NCBI GenBank assembly: GCA_934501475.1
Contig: CAKSUL010000012.1
Coordinates: forward strand, 1 to 43,639
Direction: 5' to 3'
Source: an uncultured Roseovarius sp.
Lineage (GTDB): Bacteria > Pseudomonadota > Alphaproteobacteria > Rhodobacterales > Rhodobacteraceae
DNA length: 43,639 bases
Below, in pieces: positions 1 through 8,849 of the stretch. The position numbers and the translations under genes are program-made. Positions within the stretch are counted from its first letter, which is position 1, and every line of letters begins with the position of its first letter. Below the pieces are notes generated by a model. That model worked only from the letters and a program-made list of their open reading frames with translations, made no database searches and was not told the DNA's origin.

Positions 1-5
1 AATCA

Positions 6-344
6 TCAGCCGCCTTCGCCGGGCTTTTCGGAAAAGTACTTGGCCAGCTTGCCGGTCTCGCCATCGCGCTCCTGGGCCTCGGGCAGCTCGTCTTTCTTGG
101 TGATGATCACCGGCCACATTTCCGAGTATTTTCGGTTGAATTCCACCCATTCCTCCATGTCCGGCTCGGTATCCGGGCGGATCGCGTCGGCGGGGCATTC
201 GGGTTCGCAGACGCCGCAGTCAATGCACTCATCCGGGTGAATCACCAGCATGTTCTCGCCTTCATAGAAGCAATCGACGGGACATACCTCAACGCAATCG
301 GTGTATTTGCACGCGATGCAGTTGTCAGTGACGATATAGGTCAT
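6..344 (-). CDS. fdxA: 7Fe-type ferredoxin FdxA
   Basis: A small cytoplasmic electron carrier of 112 residues. The N-terminal half has cysteines arranged as in bacterial 7Fe/8Fe ferredoxins: [14 protein letters not shown] near residues 9-22 for one cluster (the second C of the classical CxxCxxCxxxCP is displaced, as in 3Fe-4S/4Fe-4S proteins) and [12 protein letters not shown] near residues 40-51 for a 4Fe-4S cluster. The C-terminal extension ([15 protein letters not shown]) is typical of the FdxA family in alphaproteobacteria, and the length matches. The ATG is preceded by GAGAG at about 7 nt. It lies downstream of the S4 protein and helicase on the same strand, 52 nt from the S4 stop, so it may be co-transcribed. 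The electron donor and acceptor cannot be told from the sequence. Confidence 0.95.
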   Translation of the reverse strand: MTYIVTDNCIACKYTDCVEVCPVDCFYEGENMLVIHPDECIDCGVCEPECPADAIRPDTEPDMEEWVEFNRKYSEMWPVIITKKDELPEAQERDGETGKLAKYFSEKPGEGG

Positions 345-396
345 GGTGGACTCTCAGATTGGGCGTGTTGGCGCAGACTTAATCCAGCCCCCCGGA

Positions 397-792
397 TCAT
401 TCAAGCGTTCCGGGGCGATTGAGATCGAGTTTGCGCCGCTCCCGCTTGGTCGGGCGACCTTTTCCCTCATATCGCGGCGCCGGTGCGACATTGTCCCGCA
501 GGGGGCGTTCGGCTTGCGGGGTAAGATCCTCGTAAAGGGTCTGTGCCTCGGATGCCGGGCCGCGCCGATCGCCAAGCGCGAGGATACGCACCACCCGGAT
601 TTCCCTGGCCTGTGCAAAGGTCAGCACATCCTGTGGCTTGACCGTGACGGCGGGCTTGGCGATCTTCTGGCTGTTGACGCGCACATGGCCCGCCCCGATC
701 ACCTTGGCCGCGAGCGAGCGCGTCTTGAAGAACCGCGCCTGCCACAGCCATTTATCTATTCGTATTTTATCAACCGTTTCAGACGATTGCAC
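397..792 (-). CDS. S4-domain RNA-binding protein (HslR/Hsp15-like)
   Basis: A protein of 131 residues with one S4 RNA-binding domain at about residues 8-70 (IRIDKWLWQARFFKTRS, then VRVNSQKIAKPAVTVKPQD), followed by a charged tail ending in a basic GKGRPTKRERRKLDL stretch. Hsp15/HslR proteins of this build bind ribosomal or 50S-peptidyl-tRNA complexes after heat stress; that role is inferred from the family. The frame is open far upstream, but the best start is the GTG at 792, because AGGA sits 6 nt before it and it begins just after the helicase stop (8 nt gap). The longer upstream reading would overlap the helicase reading frame and is not credible. Confidence 0.85.
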   Translation of the reverse strand: MQSSETVDKIRIDKWLWQARFFKTRSLAAKVIGAGHVRVNSQKIAKPAVTVKPQDVLTFAQAREIRVVRILALGDRRGPASEAQTLYEDLTPQAERPLRDNVAPAPRYEGKGRPTKRERRKLDLNRPGTLE

Positions 793-800
793 GGCGTTCC

Positions 801-3725
801 TCAGGTCTTGTTCTTGAGCCCCATCAGCGCGGCGGCAAAGGGGTTGTCGGGGTCGATCTTGTCCTGTCTGGCGGGTTTGGCGGAATAGGTACGCGCACCC
901 TGATCGGGCTTGCCGCCCGGTTTGCTGTCCGGTTTGTCGCGCTGTTTGCCGCCCGGCTTTCCGCGCGGCTTTCCGTCCTGCTTGCCACGCGGCCTGCCGC
1001 CCGGTTTCCCCTCGGATTTTTCGGTGGGCTGGCCGGGTTTGGCACCGCGACCGCGCGGGGCGGCGGCCTGACGTGCGCGCCCGGCCCATGTGAAGGTATA
1101 AAATACTTCCTTTTCAGCACCTTCCGCGTCAGTCTTGATGTCAGTCTCTGGCAGATCCGTGGCCTCGGGCGCTGCGGCCTCGGCGGGGTGCATTTCGGCC
1201 TCGGGCTCGGCGCTTGCGGGTTCCGGTGCGGCTTCTGGCACGTCACTCGGCGCTGCGTCGCCATCTGCCGGTGCCGGCGCGGCGGCCTCAGCTTCGGGCG
1301 CGGCCCCGGCCTCTGGCGCGGGTTCGCCGGCAACAGGTGCGGCGGGTTGCTTGACCTTCTCGCGCTCGCCCCGCTCGCCCTTGTAGCCCAGGCCCTGCAT
1401 CAGATCGGCGAATTGTTCCAGCGTCATCCCGGTGATCGACAGCATGTCCGCCGTCGCCTCGAAGCCGGACCGGCTGTCCAGCCCGCGCAGCATGTCGGCC
1501 AACCGCTCAAGCATGTCGATGCGGATCGCCCGCTCGCCTGCCGCGCGATAGCCGGCCATCGTGTAATAGCCCTGCGGCGCAGGCCCGGCGGGCACCGTCA
1601 CCAAACCCGGCGGTGGGGCCTCGGGGAATTCCTGCAAATCGTTGGAAAGTGACCACAAAACCAACCGCAGCCGGGTCGGCGCCGGTTTCAGGAGCAGCGG
1701 CATGAAGATGGTGAACTGCCCGAACCGGATGCCATGCTTGCGCAATGCGCCGCGTGCGTCCTGATCCAGCGCCTTGACGTCATCGGCCACCGCACCGCGC
1801 GTGATCACGCCAAGCGCCTCGACCATGCGAAAGCCGAAGCCGCGCGCAAGGCCGGTCAGTTCTTCGTCGCGTTGCAGCGCCAGAAGCGGGTCGAACAGGG
1901 TGGCGATCTTGCGGTCGATGAAATGCTGCAACCGGCGCTCGACCTTCTGGATCACGTCGCTGCCGGCCTCTTCGTCGACAAATGCCTTGATCTGCGGCTT
2001 GAGCGGATCGGCCCCCTTGACCAGACGGCCCACCGCCTGATTGCCCCACATCAACCCGCCCTGTTCGGTAAAGTCGATCTCGGTATCGGGGGCGTTGTAG
2101 AACCGGTCGGCGCGCAGATGGAAATGCGGCGCGAGGGCCTGCAAGCTGGCCTGGCTGAGGGTCTTGGCCTCGGGGCCGCTGGCGGATTTGTCCTGGATAA
2201 ACCGGAACCCGTCCAGACGCCCGACGAATTCGCCCTCGACCGTCACTTCACCGTTCTCATTCACTTCGGCCACGATGGCTTCCTTCTGCTTGAGCCGGCG
2301 CAAAAGCACGGATGTGCGCCGATCCACAAATCTCTGGGTCAAACGCTCGTGCAGCGCATCCGACAATCGGTCTTCTACAGCGCGCGTCGCCCCGCGCCAA
2401 TGGCTTTCGTCATCGACCCAGCCCTTTCGTTGCGCGACATAGGTCCATGTGCGGATATATGCCAGCCGCTTGGACAGCGCGTCGATGTCGCCATCGGTGC
2501 GGTCGATGCGCTTGACCTGGCGCGCCAGCCAGTCATCGGGCACGCGCCCCAGCTCGTGCAGATCGGTGAATATGATCTGCAACAGATTGGCATGTTCGCT
2601 CTTTGATATCCCGCGAAAATCCGGGATGCGGCACACATCCCACAACAGCCGCACCGCGGGCCCGCCCTGCGCACGCGCCGCCACGTCGGGTTGGGCGGAC
2701 AGGGCGCGCAATGTCGTGAGATCATCGGCGTCGCGCGCGCGCGCCAGAAGGTCATTGTCGGGCTTGGCCTCAAGCGAGGCGATCAGCGCGTTGAGCGTGC
2801 CGAATTGCAACGCGGAATTGCGCCACTCCAGCTTGCGGATCGGGGCAAAGCGGTGATCCATGATCGCGCGCGCCACCTCATCGTCAAGTTCGCTGGCGTC
2901 GCCCGTGACCCCGAATGTGCCGTGGCGCATCCCGCGCCCTGCCCGCCCGGCGATCTGGGCCAGTTCATTGGCGGCAAGGGCGCGCATCCGCTGGCCGTCG
3001 AATTTGGTCAGGGATGAAAACGCCACATGGTCGATATCCAGATTGAGCCCCATCCCGATGGCATCGGTCGCCACCAGATAATCCACATCGCCATTCTGAT
3101 AGAGCGCCACCTGCGCATTGCGCGTGCGCGGGCTGAGCGCGCCCATGACCACCGCCGCACCGCCCTTCTGGCGGCGTAGCAGCTCAGCGATGGCATACAC
3201 ATTATCAACCGAAAATCCAACTATTGCACTGCGTGCAGGCATCTTGCTTATCTTTTTCGAACCCGTATAGGTCAATTGCGACATTCGGGTGCGCGATATG
3301 AATTCGACGTCCGGAATCAGATTGGCGATGGTCGGGCGCATGGTTTGCGCGCCCAGAAACTGCGTCTCGCGCAGGCCGCGCATGTTCAGCAGGCGGTCGG
3401 TGAAGACATGGCCGCGCTCGGGGTCGGCGCAGAGCTGGATTTCATCCACCGCCACGAAATCGGCGCCGATGCCCTGCGGCATCGCCTCGACCGTGCAGAC
3501 CCAGTATTTGACGCGCGGCGGCACGATCCGCTCTTCGCCGGTGACCAGCGCCACCACCGAGGGGCCACGCGCGGCCACGATGCGGTCGTAGACCTCGCGC
3601 GCCAGCAGGCGCAGCGGCAGGCCGATGACCCCGGTGCGATAGCCCAGCATCCGCTCGATCGCGTAATGGGTCTTGCCGGTATTTGTCGGGCCCAGAACCG
3701 CCAGGGTTCTTGACTGCTCGGCCAT
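801..3725 (-). CDS. Suv3-like superfamily 2 RNA helicase with basic repeat tail
   Basis: An ATP-dependent helicase of about 974 residues, related to mitochondrial Suv3 (SUPV3L1). Motif I GPTNTGKT lies at residues 12-19, the DExH-type motif II reads DEIQ near residue 94, and motif VI reads QIAGRAGR. A Suv3-like C-terminal region follows. From about residue 780 the protein changes to Ala/Pro/Glu-rich low complexity and ends with a Lys/Gly/Pro-rich stretch of degenerate GKPxGK repeats, probably a flexible RNA-binding tail. Two in-frame ATGs exist. The downstream one (3725) has AAGGGG at good spacing, while the upstream one (3734) directly abuts that SD, so 3725 is preferred. It is followed 8 nt later by the S4 protein, suggesting a shared RNA-metabolism transcript. 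The precise substrate in bacteria is not established. Confidence 0.9.
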   Translation of the reverse strand: MAEQSRTLAVLGPTNTGKTHYAIERMLGYRTGVIGLPLRLLAREVYDRIVAARGPSVVALVTGEERIVPPRVKYWVCTVEAMPQGIGADFVAVDEIQLCADPERGHVFTDRLLNMRGLRETQFLGAQTMRPTIANLIPDVEFISRTRMSQLTYTGSKKISKMPARSAIVGFSVDNVYAIAELLRRQKGGAAVVMGALSPRTRNAQVALYQNGDVDYLVATDAIGMGLNLDIDHVAFSSLTKFDGQRMRALAANELAQIAGRAGRGMRHGTFGVTGDASELDDEVARAIMDHRFAPIRKLEWRNSALQFGTLNALIASLEAKPDNDLLARARDADDLTTLRALSAQPDVAARAQGGPAVRLLWDVCRIPDFRGISKSEHANLLQIIFTDLHELGRVPDDWLARQVKRIDRTDGDIDALSKRLAYIRTWTYVAQRKGWVDDESHWRGATRAVEDRLSDALHERLTQRFVDRRTSVLLRRLKQKEAIVAEVNENGEVTVEGEFVGRLDGFRFIQDKSASGPEAKTLSQASLQALAPHFHLRADRFYNAPDTEIDFTEQGGLMWGNQAVGRLVKGADPLKPQIKAFVDEEAGSDVIQKVERRLQHFIDRKIATLFDPLLALQRDEELTGLARGFGFRMVEALGVITRGAVADDVKALDQDARGALRKHGIRFGQFTIFMPLLLKPAPTRLRLVLWSLSNDLQEFPEAPPPGLVTVPAGPAPQGYYTMAGYRAAGERAIRIDMLERLADMLRGLDSRSGFEATADMLSITGMTLEQFADLMQGLGYKGERGEREKVKQPAAPVAGEPAPEAGAAPEAEAAAPAPADGDAAPSDVPEAAPEPASAEPEAEMHPAEAAAPEATDLPETDIKTDAEGAEKEVFYTFTWAGRARQAAAPRGRGAKPGQPTEKSEGKPGGRPRGKQDGKPRGKPGGKQRDKPDSKPGGKPDQGARTYSAKPARQDKIDPDNPFAAALMGLKNKT

Positions 3726-3752
3726 ATGCGCCATCCCCTTATCATCGGTGGT

Positions 3753-4313
3753 TCAGAGTTCGGCCCCGCCGATATCACCGTCCAGACGGCTCAGGGCGTC
3801 TGTTACGTCTTCGAAATAGGGATGTATAGCCAAAACACGGGTATAGGCCTCACGCGCAAGATCGGGCTGGCCGACCTGCTCAAGCAACGCGCCCAGCGAA
3901 TAGATGGCGGCGAAATGGCGCGGGCGCAGGGCCAGCGCGCGTTCGATATCGTCCAGCGCCGGACCGTAAAGACCCGCGCGCGCATAGGCGACCGAGCGCG
4001 CGTGCCAGCCTTCGGCAAAATCGGGCGCATGATCGGTCAGGGCCGTTAGATGCGCAATCGCGGCGTGGTAATCGGCGATTTCCAGCGCATCACGCCCGCG
4101 TTTGAGCAACAAATCCATCGAGGGTGAGCCGGATTTGACGATCTCCTTCTGAATTTGCACCCCGATTTGCAGGGCCTCGGCGCGCTCGGCCGTTTGCAGG
4201 CGCTGATAAAGCGCCTCAAGCCCCGCATCATCTGCGGCGCAAGGTAAGGAAAACATCACTATCGCCAGACCTGCCGCGACGATACGATTGAGATTGCGAA
4301 ACATTGTGCTCAT
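3753..4313 (-). CDS. Secreted TPR-repeat protein
   Basis: A protein of 186 residues. The N-terminus (RNLNRIVAAGLAIVMFSLPCAADD) is a signal peptide with a cleavage-like ALA/CAA-type end, so the product is probably periplasmic or membrane-attached. The rest contains two or three tetratricopeptide units (for example YHAAIAHLTALTDHAPDFAEGWHARSVAYARAG and PALDDIERALALRPRHFAAIYSLGALLEQ). Such repeats mediate protein-protein contacts; the partner is unknown. It lies 27 nt upstream of the helicase start on the same strand. The start codon lies inside a perfect 14-nt tandem duplication (see the repeat at 4300-4327). A second in-frame ATG three codons later (4304) is an alternative. Confidence 0.85.
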   Translation of the reverse strand: MSTMFRNLNRIVAAGLAIVMFSLPCAADDAGLEALYQRLQTAERAEALQIGVQIQKEIVKSGSPSMDLLLKRGRDALEIADYHAAIAHLTALTDHAPDFAEGWHARSVAYARAGLYGPALDDIERALALRPRHFAAIYSLGALLEQVGQPDLAREAYTRVLAIHPYFEDVTDALSRLDGDIGGAEL

Positions 4314-4327
4314 AACATTGTGCTCAT
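4300..4327 (-). repeat. 14-nt tandem duplication spanning the TPR gene start
   Basis: Two perfect head-to-tail copies of ATGAGCACAATGTT (minus strand) occupy 4314-4327 and 4300-4313. The inner copy supplies the ATG of the TPR gene. The outer copy supplies an out-of-frame ATG whose reading is only five codons long and ends at a TGA that overlaps the true start as ATGA. The duplication therefore creates a minimal upstream ORF coupled to the gene. Confidence 0.9.
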
Positions 4328-4397
4328 GACGACGCTGAGTTTAGCGTGCATTACCGGGAATCAAACCCCCCGGAAGATCAATTCGAGAGGAGCACAG

Positions 4398-4688
4398 ATG
4401 AGCGACACAATCACAACGGCCGTGGCAGCCCTGAATGACAAGCTGGCAGGGCGCAGCATCGACGGCACCGCGAAATTCGTGATCCAGGGCGAAGGGTCCG
4501 TGGTGATCGACGATTCCGGCGCGCGCGCGGGCGACGACGACACCGACGTGACGCTGACCGCCGACGCCGACACGTTTCAGGCCATCATGGACGGTGACAT
4601 GGACCCCACCGCCGCCTTCATGTCCGGCAAGCTGAGCGTGGATGGCGACATGGGCATGGCGATGAAGCTGGGCTCGGTCCTGAGCTGA
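4398..4688 (+). CDS. SCP2 sterol-binding-domain protein
   Basis: A small protein of 96 residues consisting only of an SCP2 (sterol carrier protein 2) fold. It has the characteristic acidic DVTLTADADTFQAIMDGDMDPTAAFMSGKLSVDGDMGMAMKL half, which lines the hydrophobic ligand pocket in this family. It probably binds a lipid or acyl chain in the cytoplasm; the ligand is unknown. The ATG follows GAGAGGAG, a strong ribosome-binding site about 5 nt away. Longer upstream readings lack such a site. It is one nucleotide upstream of an alpha/beta hydrolase gene, so the two are almost certainly translated together, which suggests a shared role in lipid handling. Confidence 0.92.
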   Translation: MSDTITTAVAALNDKLAGRSIDGTAKFVIQGEGSVVIDDSGARAGDDDTDVTLTADADTFQAIMDGDMDPTAAFMSGKLSVDGDMGMAMKLGSVLS

Positions 4689-4689
4689 G

Positions 4690-5676
4690 ATGCTGGAGCG
4701 CGCGCCCCTTTACGAGGACGTCGCGGATGCGCCGTCCGGCGGGGCCGCCTATTGGGTGGCGGCGCGCGATGGCGTGCGCCTGCGCATCGGCGGATGGGGC
4801 GGCGCGGCCCCCAATGGCACGGTCCTGCTGTTTCCGGGGCGCACCGAATATATCGAGAAATACGGCCGCGCCGCGCGCGACCTGGCCGCCTGTGGCTATG
4901 CGACGCTGACGATCGACTGGCGCGGTCAGGGTCTGTCGGATCGCCTGACACCTGATGAGATGGCCGGGCATGTCGGGCATTTCGCCGATTATCAGGCCGA
5001 TGTGGCCGCCATGCTGAGCACCGCCGAGGCGCTGAACCTGCCCCGGCCCTGGCATCTGCTGGCGCATTCCATGGGCGGGTGCATCGGCCTGCGCGCGCTG
5101 ATGAACGGCCTTCCGGTGGCTTCGGTCGCGTTTTCCGCGCCGATGTGGGGCATCCGCATGTCCGAAACCGTGCGCCCGGTGGCCTGGAGCCTGTCCTGGA
5201 GCAGCCGGCATCTGCGCATGGACCACCATTACGCCCCCGGCACGACGGCCAATGAAAGCTATGTCCTGGCCGAGCCGTTCGAGACCAACAAACTGACCAA
5301 TGACCCCGAGATGTATCAATATATGGTGGATCAGACGCGGGCCTATCCCGCCCTTGGTCTGGGCGGGCCCAGCCTGCGCTGGCTGCATGAGGCGCTGAAG
5401 GAATGCCGGGATCTCTCGAAGCGGCCCTCGCCGGACCTGCCCGCCATCGTCTTTGCCGGCACCGATGAGGACATCGTCGATCTGGCACGCATCCGCGCGC
5501 GCGTTGCCGCATGGCCGGGCACGGATCTGCATATGATCGACGGCGGCCGCCACGAGGTGCTGATGGAGTGCCCCGCGATCCGTAACCGGGTTTTCAAGCA
5601 GATCTGCGGGTTTTTTCACACCATGGGCGCACATGCACCGAACGGCAACGCACCAGACGCCGCGACGGGTATCTGA
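4690..5676 (+). CDS. Alpha/beta hydrolase, lysophospholipase (PldB-like)
   Basis: A serine hydrolase of 328 residues. The oxyanion region (LLFPGRTEYIEKYG, near 47-59), the DWRGQGLSDR strand (76-85) and the nucleophile elbow AHSMGG with Ser127 are all recognisable. The Asp of the triad is probably in the FAGTDEDIVD segment, and the His in the DGGRHEVLMECP segment near residue 282. This pattern matches the lysophospholipase/monoacylglycerol lipase branch (Hydrolase_4). No signal peptide is visible, so it should act in the cytoplasm or at the inner membrane face. It starts 1 nt after the SCP2 gene. The pairing suggests that the SCP2 protein carries or presents a lipid for the hydrolase; this is inference. 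Likely transcription end: the hairpin at 5683-5715. Confidence 0.9.
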   Translation: MLERAPLYEDVADAPSGGAAYWVAARDGVRLRIGGWGGAAPNGTVLLFPGRTEYIEKYGRAARDLAACGYATLTIDWRGQGLSDRLTPDEMAGHVGHFADYQADVAAMLSTAEALNLPRPWHLLAHSMGGCIGLRALMNGLPVASVAFSAPMWGIRMSETVRPVAWSLSWSSRHLRMDHHYAPGTTANESYVLAEPFETNKLTNDPEMYQYMVDQTRAYPALGLGGPSLRWLHEALKECRDLSKRPSPDLPAIVFAGTDEDIVDLARIRARVAAWPGTDLHMIDGGRHEVLMECPAIRNRVFKQICGFFHTMGAHAPNGNAPDAATGI

Positions 5677-5682
5677 CGTGTC

Positions 5683-5715
5683 CTGCATTTGATCTGAGGC
5701 ACCAATCAGATGCAG
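5683..5715 (+). terminator. Terminator-like hairpin without U-tract
   Basis: CTGCATTTGAT (5683-5693) pairs with ATCAGATGCAG (5705-5715): 11 base pairs with one G-U, and an 11-nt loop. It begins 7 nt after the hydrolase stop. There is no T-run after it, so it may be a weak terminator or an mRNA 3'-end stabiliser. Confidence 0.5.
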
Positions 5716-5840
5716 AATGCCGACAACATTGAAAGGGCGCGGGCCTTTCCCCGCCGCGCGCCGGAAATGCCCGCCCCCCTCTTGCTGCGCGTCCGGCACC
5801 GGCCTATGTGATGGGCAACGCAAAATCATGAGGTTTTCAG

Positions 5841-7661
5841 ATGTTCAACGCCCCCTGTCCCGTTCGCGATGCAAATGCCACCCCGGGCAGTGACGGTCTG
5901 GGCGATCTTCCCGAATGGGATCTGAGCGACCTCTATTCCGGCGAGGACGCGCCCGAACTCAAGCGCGATCTGGACTGGCTCGAAGCGGCATGCGCCGATT
6001 TCGCCCGCGATTACGAGGGCAAGCTGACCGGTCTGGACGCCCCCGCCCTGCTGGAATGTATCCGGCGCGACGAAGCGATCACCAATATCGCCGGGCGGGT
6101 GATGTCCTTTGCCGGGCTGCGCTATTATCAGCGGACCACCGATGGCGGGCGCACGAAATTCCTCTCGGACACGCAGGAAAAGATCACCAATTACACCACC
6201 CCGCTGGTGTTTTTCACGCTTGAATTGAACCGGCTGGATGATGACCATCTGGCCACGCTTCTGGCACAGAACGCCGAACTGGCGCGCTACAAGCCGGTGC
6301 TGGACCGGATCCGCGCGATGAAGCCCTATCAGCTGAGCGATGAGCTGGAAAAATTCCTGCATGATCTGGGGGTTGTCGGCGATGCCTGGGAACGCCTGTT
6401 CGATGAGACGATCGCCGGGCTGAGTTTCGACGTCGATGGTGAGGTGCTGAACATCGAGGGCACGCTGAACCTGCTGACCGAGCAGGACCGCGCCAAACGC
6501 GAGGCCGCCAGCCGCGAACTGGCGCGGGTCTTTGGCGCGAATATCCGCACCTTTGCGCGGGTGCACAACACTTCGGCCAAGGAAAAGGAAATCGTCGATC
6601 GCTGGCGCGGGATGCCGACGGCGCAGACTGCGCGCCACCTCAGCAATGATGTGGAACCCGAGGTGGTCGAGGCGCTGCGCGATGCGGTCGTGGCCGCCTA
6701 TCCCCGCCTCAGCCATCGCTATTACGAGCTCAAGCGCAAATGGCTGGGGCTGGACCGGATGCAGGTGTGGGACCGCAACGCGCCGCTGCCGATGGAGGAA
6801 ACCCGCGTGATCGGCTGGGACGGCGCGCGCGAGACGGTGATGCAGGCCTATAGCGGGTTCGATGCGCGCATGGGCGATCTGGCGCAGCCGTTCTTTGATC
6901 GCGGCTGGATTGATGCGGGCGTGAAGCCGGGCAAGGCACCGGGCGCGTTTTCTCATCCCACGGTGACCAATGTGCATCCCTATGTGATGCTGAACTACCT
7001 GGGAAAACCGCGTGATGTCATGACCCTGGCGCATGAGCTGGGCCACGGCGTGCATCAGGTTCTGGCGGCCGATCAGGGTGAATTGCTCAGCTCGACCCCC
7101 CTGACCCTGGCCGAAACCGCCAGCGTGTTCGGTGAGATGCTGACCTTTCGCAAGCTGCTGGACGGCGCGCGCACCGAGGCCGAGCGCAAGGTGCTGCTGG
7201 CCGGCAAGGTCGAGGACATGATCAACACGGTGGTGCGTCAGATCGCGTTCTATGATTTTGAATGCAAACTGCACGCCGCGCGGCGGACCGGTGAACTGAC
7301 CCCGGACGACATCAACGCGCTGTGGATGTCGGTGCAGGCCGAATCGCTGGGACCGGCATTCGATTTCATGGACGGATACGAGACATTCTGGGCCTATATC
7401 CCGCATTTCGTGCATTCGCCCTTCTACGTCTATGCCTACGCCTTCGGTGACGGTCTGGTGAACGCGCTATACGCGGTCTATCAGGAAAACCCCGAAGGCT
7501 TTCAGGACAAGTATTTCGACATGCTCAGGGCCGGCGGGTCCAAGCACCACTCGGCGCTGCTGGCGCCGTTCGGTCTGGATGCCAGCGATCCCAAATTCTG
7601 GGACAAGGGGCTGAACATGATTTCCGACATGATCGACGAGCTGGAGGCGATGGAGGGCTGA
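5841..7661 (+). CDS. pepF: M3 family oligoendopeptidase F
   Basis: A cytoplasmic zinc metallopeptidase of 606 residues that cleaves short peptides. The zinc motif HELGH begins at His398 and is followed by the downstream TLAETASVFGEML segment, whose glutamate is the third zinc ligand in M3 enzymes. The N-terminal part (LPEWDLSDLYSG, near 19-30) is typical of the PepF clade. Length and overall pattern match alphaproteobacterial PepF (clade 3). The ATG is preceded by GAGG about 9 nt upstream. It is a single-gene unit facing the convergent lipoprotein gene. The role is peptide turnover by analogy; nothing in the context adds detail. Confidence 0.95.
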   Translation: MFNAPCPVRDANATPGSDGLGDLPEWDLSDLYSGEDAPELKRDLDWLEAACADFARDYEGKLTGLDAPALLECIRRDEAITNIAGRVMSFAGLRYYQRTTDGGRTKFLSDTQEKITNYTTPLVFFTLELNRLDDDHLATLLAQNAELARYKPVLDRIRAMKPYQLSDELEKFLHDLGVVGDAWERLFDETIAGLSFDVDGEVLNIEGTLNLLTEQDRAKREAASRELARVFGANIRTFARVHNTSAKEKEIVDRWRGMPTAQTARHLSNDVEPEVVEALRDAVVAAYPRLSHRYYELKRKWLGLDRMQVWDRNAPLPMEETRVIGWDGARETVMQAYSGFDARMGDLAQPFFDRGWIDAGVKPGKAPGAFSHPTVTNVHPYVMLNYLGKPRDVMTLAHELGHGVHQVLAADQGELLSSTPLTLAETASVFGEMLTFRKLLDGARTEAERKVLLAGKVEDMINTVVRQIAFYDFECKLHAARRTGELTPDDINALWMSVQAESLGPAFDFMDGYETFWAYIPHFVHSPFYVYAYAFGDGLVNALYAVYQENPEGFQDKYFDMLRAGGSKHHSALLAPFGLDASDPKFWDKGLNMISDMIDELEAMEG

Positions 7662-7698
7662 CCGGCCCGCCATGTCCCGGCATTGGCCGCGCGGCGAT

Positions 7699-8778
7699 TC
7701 AGGGCTGCGCGGACAGAACCATGTAGCGCTCGAACGCGTTGCTGGGGGTTTCGGCCTGGGTGATCATTCCGCGCAGCACCTGCACCGCGGCGGGGGATGT
7801 GACCGGGGTGAAATGGTTCAGCCCCTCACCATCGCCAAGGGCGGTGAAATCAATCACGCTGACCTCAAGATTGCCCACCTTGTCCGGCCCGTCGATCCGC
7901 CCCAGCCGCGTCTTCCTGCCGCTCAGGAACCCGGCAAGGCTGAGCGCGCGGTCCTGGCGCGAGATGAAAATCATGAACGGTTGCGGCAGCTTGCCGATCG
8001 CTTCGGCCTGTTTCTGAAACAGGTCGGGGTCAATATCGGGCGACATCAGCACCACGCCGCTGATGCGCGACAGCAGTTGATGGTCCCCGCGCAGCGCCGC
8101 CTGACGCAGCACCTCCATCGTCAGTTGCGCGCCCATCGAATGCGCCAGCAGGAACACCTTTTCGCCCGGCTTGGCCGTCAGCGCGTGCAGCATCGCCTCC
8201 ATGTCGTCGCGCGCGTAAAGCACGCTGTCGCGGTCATAGATATAGCCGCGCGGATCGCCCGCCGAGGGCCAGGAAAACAGGATCGAGGGCATGGGCATCT
8301 GAAAGTCGGCCCTGATCTGCGCCAGGCGATACATCGCCTCGGAGAGGGTGTTGTTGTAGCCATGGATAAAGACCAGCGATTCCCCGTGCGTCTCATGGGA
8401 ACGCAGATCGCGGATCATCGAGGCCATTCCGTCAAAAATCCGGGTGTCCGTCACCACGAAATCGGTGTTGGGATCGACCGGGCGGTGGCGTGGGGTCCAT
8501 TCCACCAGGCCCGGCTCGTGGGTGGGCGGGATCGAGATTTCGTTGCGAAAGAAATTCATGCGCTCCGGGCGCTTTTCGCCGAATACCGCGCCGGTCCGGT
8601 TCAGCGCGCGCTGCGTCGCCACATAGACGGTCTGGGTTTGGGCACCGGGCACGGTTGCGCCATATCGCGCGGTCTCGCGCGGCGCGCACGCCAAGAGGAG
8701 TGTCAGCGCAACAAAGATGACACCGGCGCGCAAACGCCGGTGCCCAGAAAAATCCCGAACTTCGTGGCCTTGCGCCAT
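7699..8778 (-). CDS. DUF900-type alpha/beta hydrolase lipoprotein
   Basis: A predicted lipoprotein hydrolase of about 359 residues. The N-terminal hydrophobic stretch ends in the lipobox LLLAC, so the mature protein should be lipid-anchored at Cys. The body carries VFIHGYNNTLSEA and the nucleophile elbow LAHSMGAQ with Ser214, as in the DUF900 branch of alpha/beta hydrolases. The start at 8778 is chosen over the ATG at 8802 because AGGGGG lies exactly 6 nt before it. The substrate is unknown; related proteins are annotated as esterases. It is convergent with pepF (37 nt between stops), and 71 nt separate its start from the rpoH stop. Confidence 0.88.
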   Translation of the reverse strand: MAQGHEVRDFSGHRRLRAGVIFVALTLLLACAPRETARYGATVPGAQTQTVYVATQRALNRTGAVFGEKRPERMNFFRNEISIPPTHEPGLVEWTPRHRPVDPNTDFVVTDTRIFDGMASMIRDLRSHETHGESLVFIHGYNNTLSEAMYRLAQIRADFQMPMPSILFSWPSAGDPRGYIYDRDSVLYARDDMEAMLHALTAKPGEKVFLLAHSMGAQLTMEVLRQAALRGDHQLLSRISGVVLMSPDIDPDLFQKQAEAIGKLPQPFMIFISRQDRALSLAGFLSGRKTRLGRIDGPDKVGNLEVSVIDFTALGDGEGLNHFTPVTSPAAVQVLRGMITQAETPSNAFERYMVLSAQP

Positions 8779-8849
8779 CCCATGCCCCCTCAGGCGAATC
8801 ATAGCGGCACGCTACTGCGCTTTGCCCCTCACGCCAAGCTGTGCTGACA

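Noticed and set aside
5826..7415. 529-codon open frame on the minus strand
   Set aside because: Antisense shadow of pepF, which carries HELGH and full family similarity.
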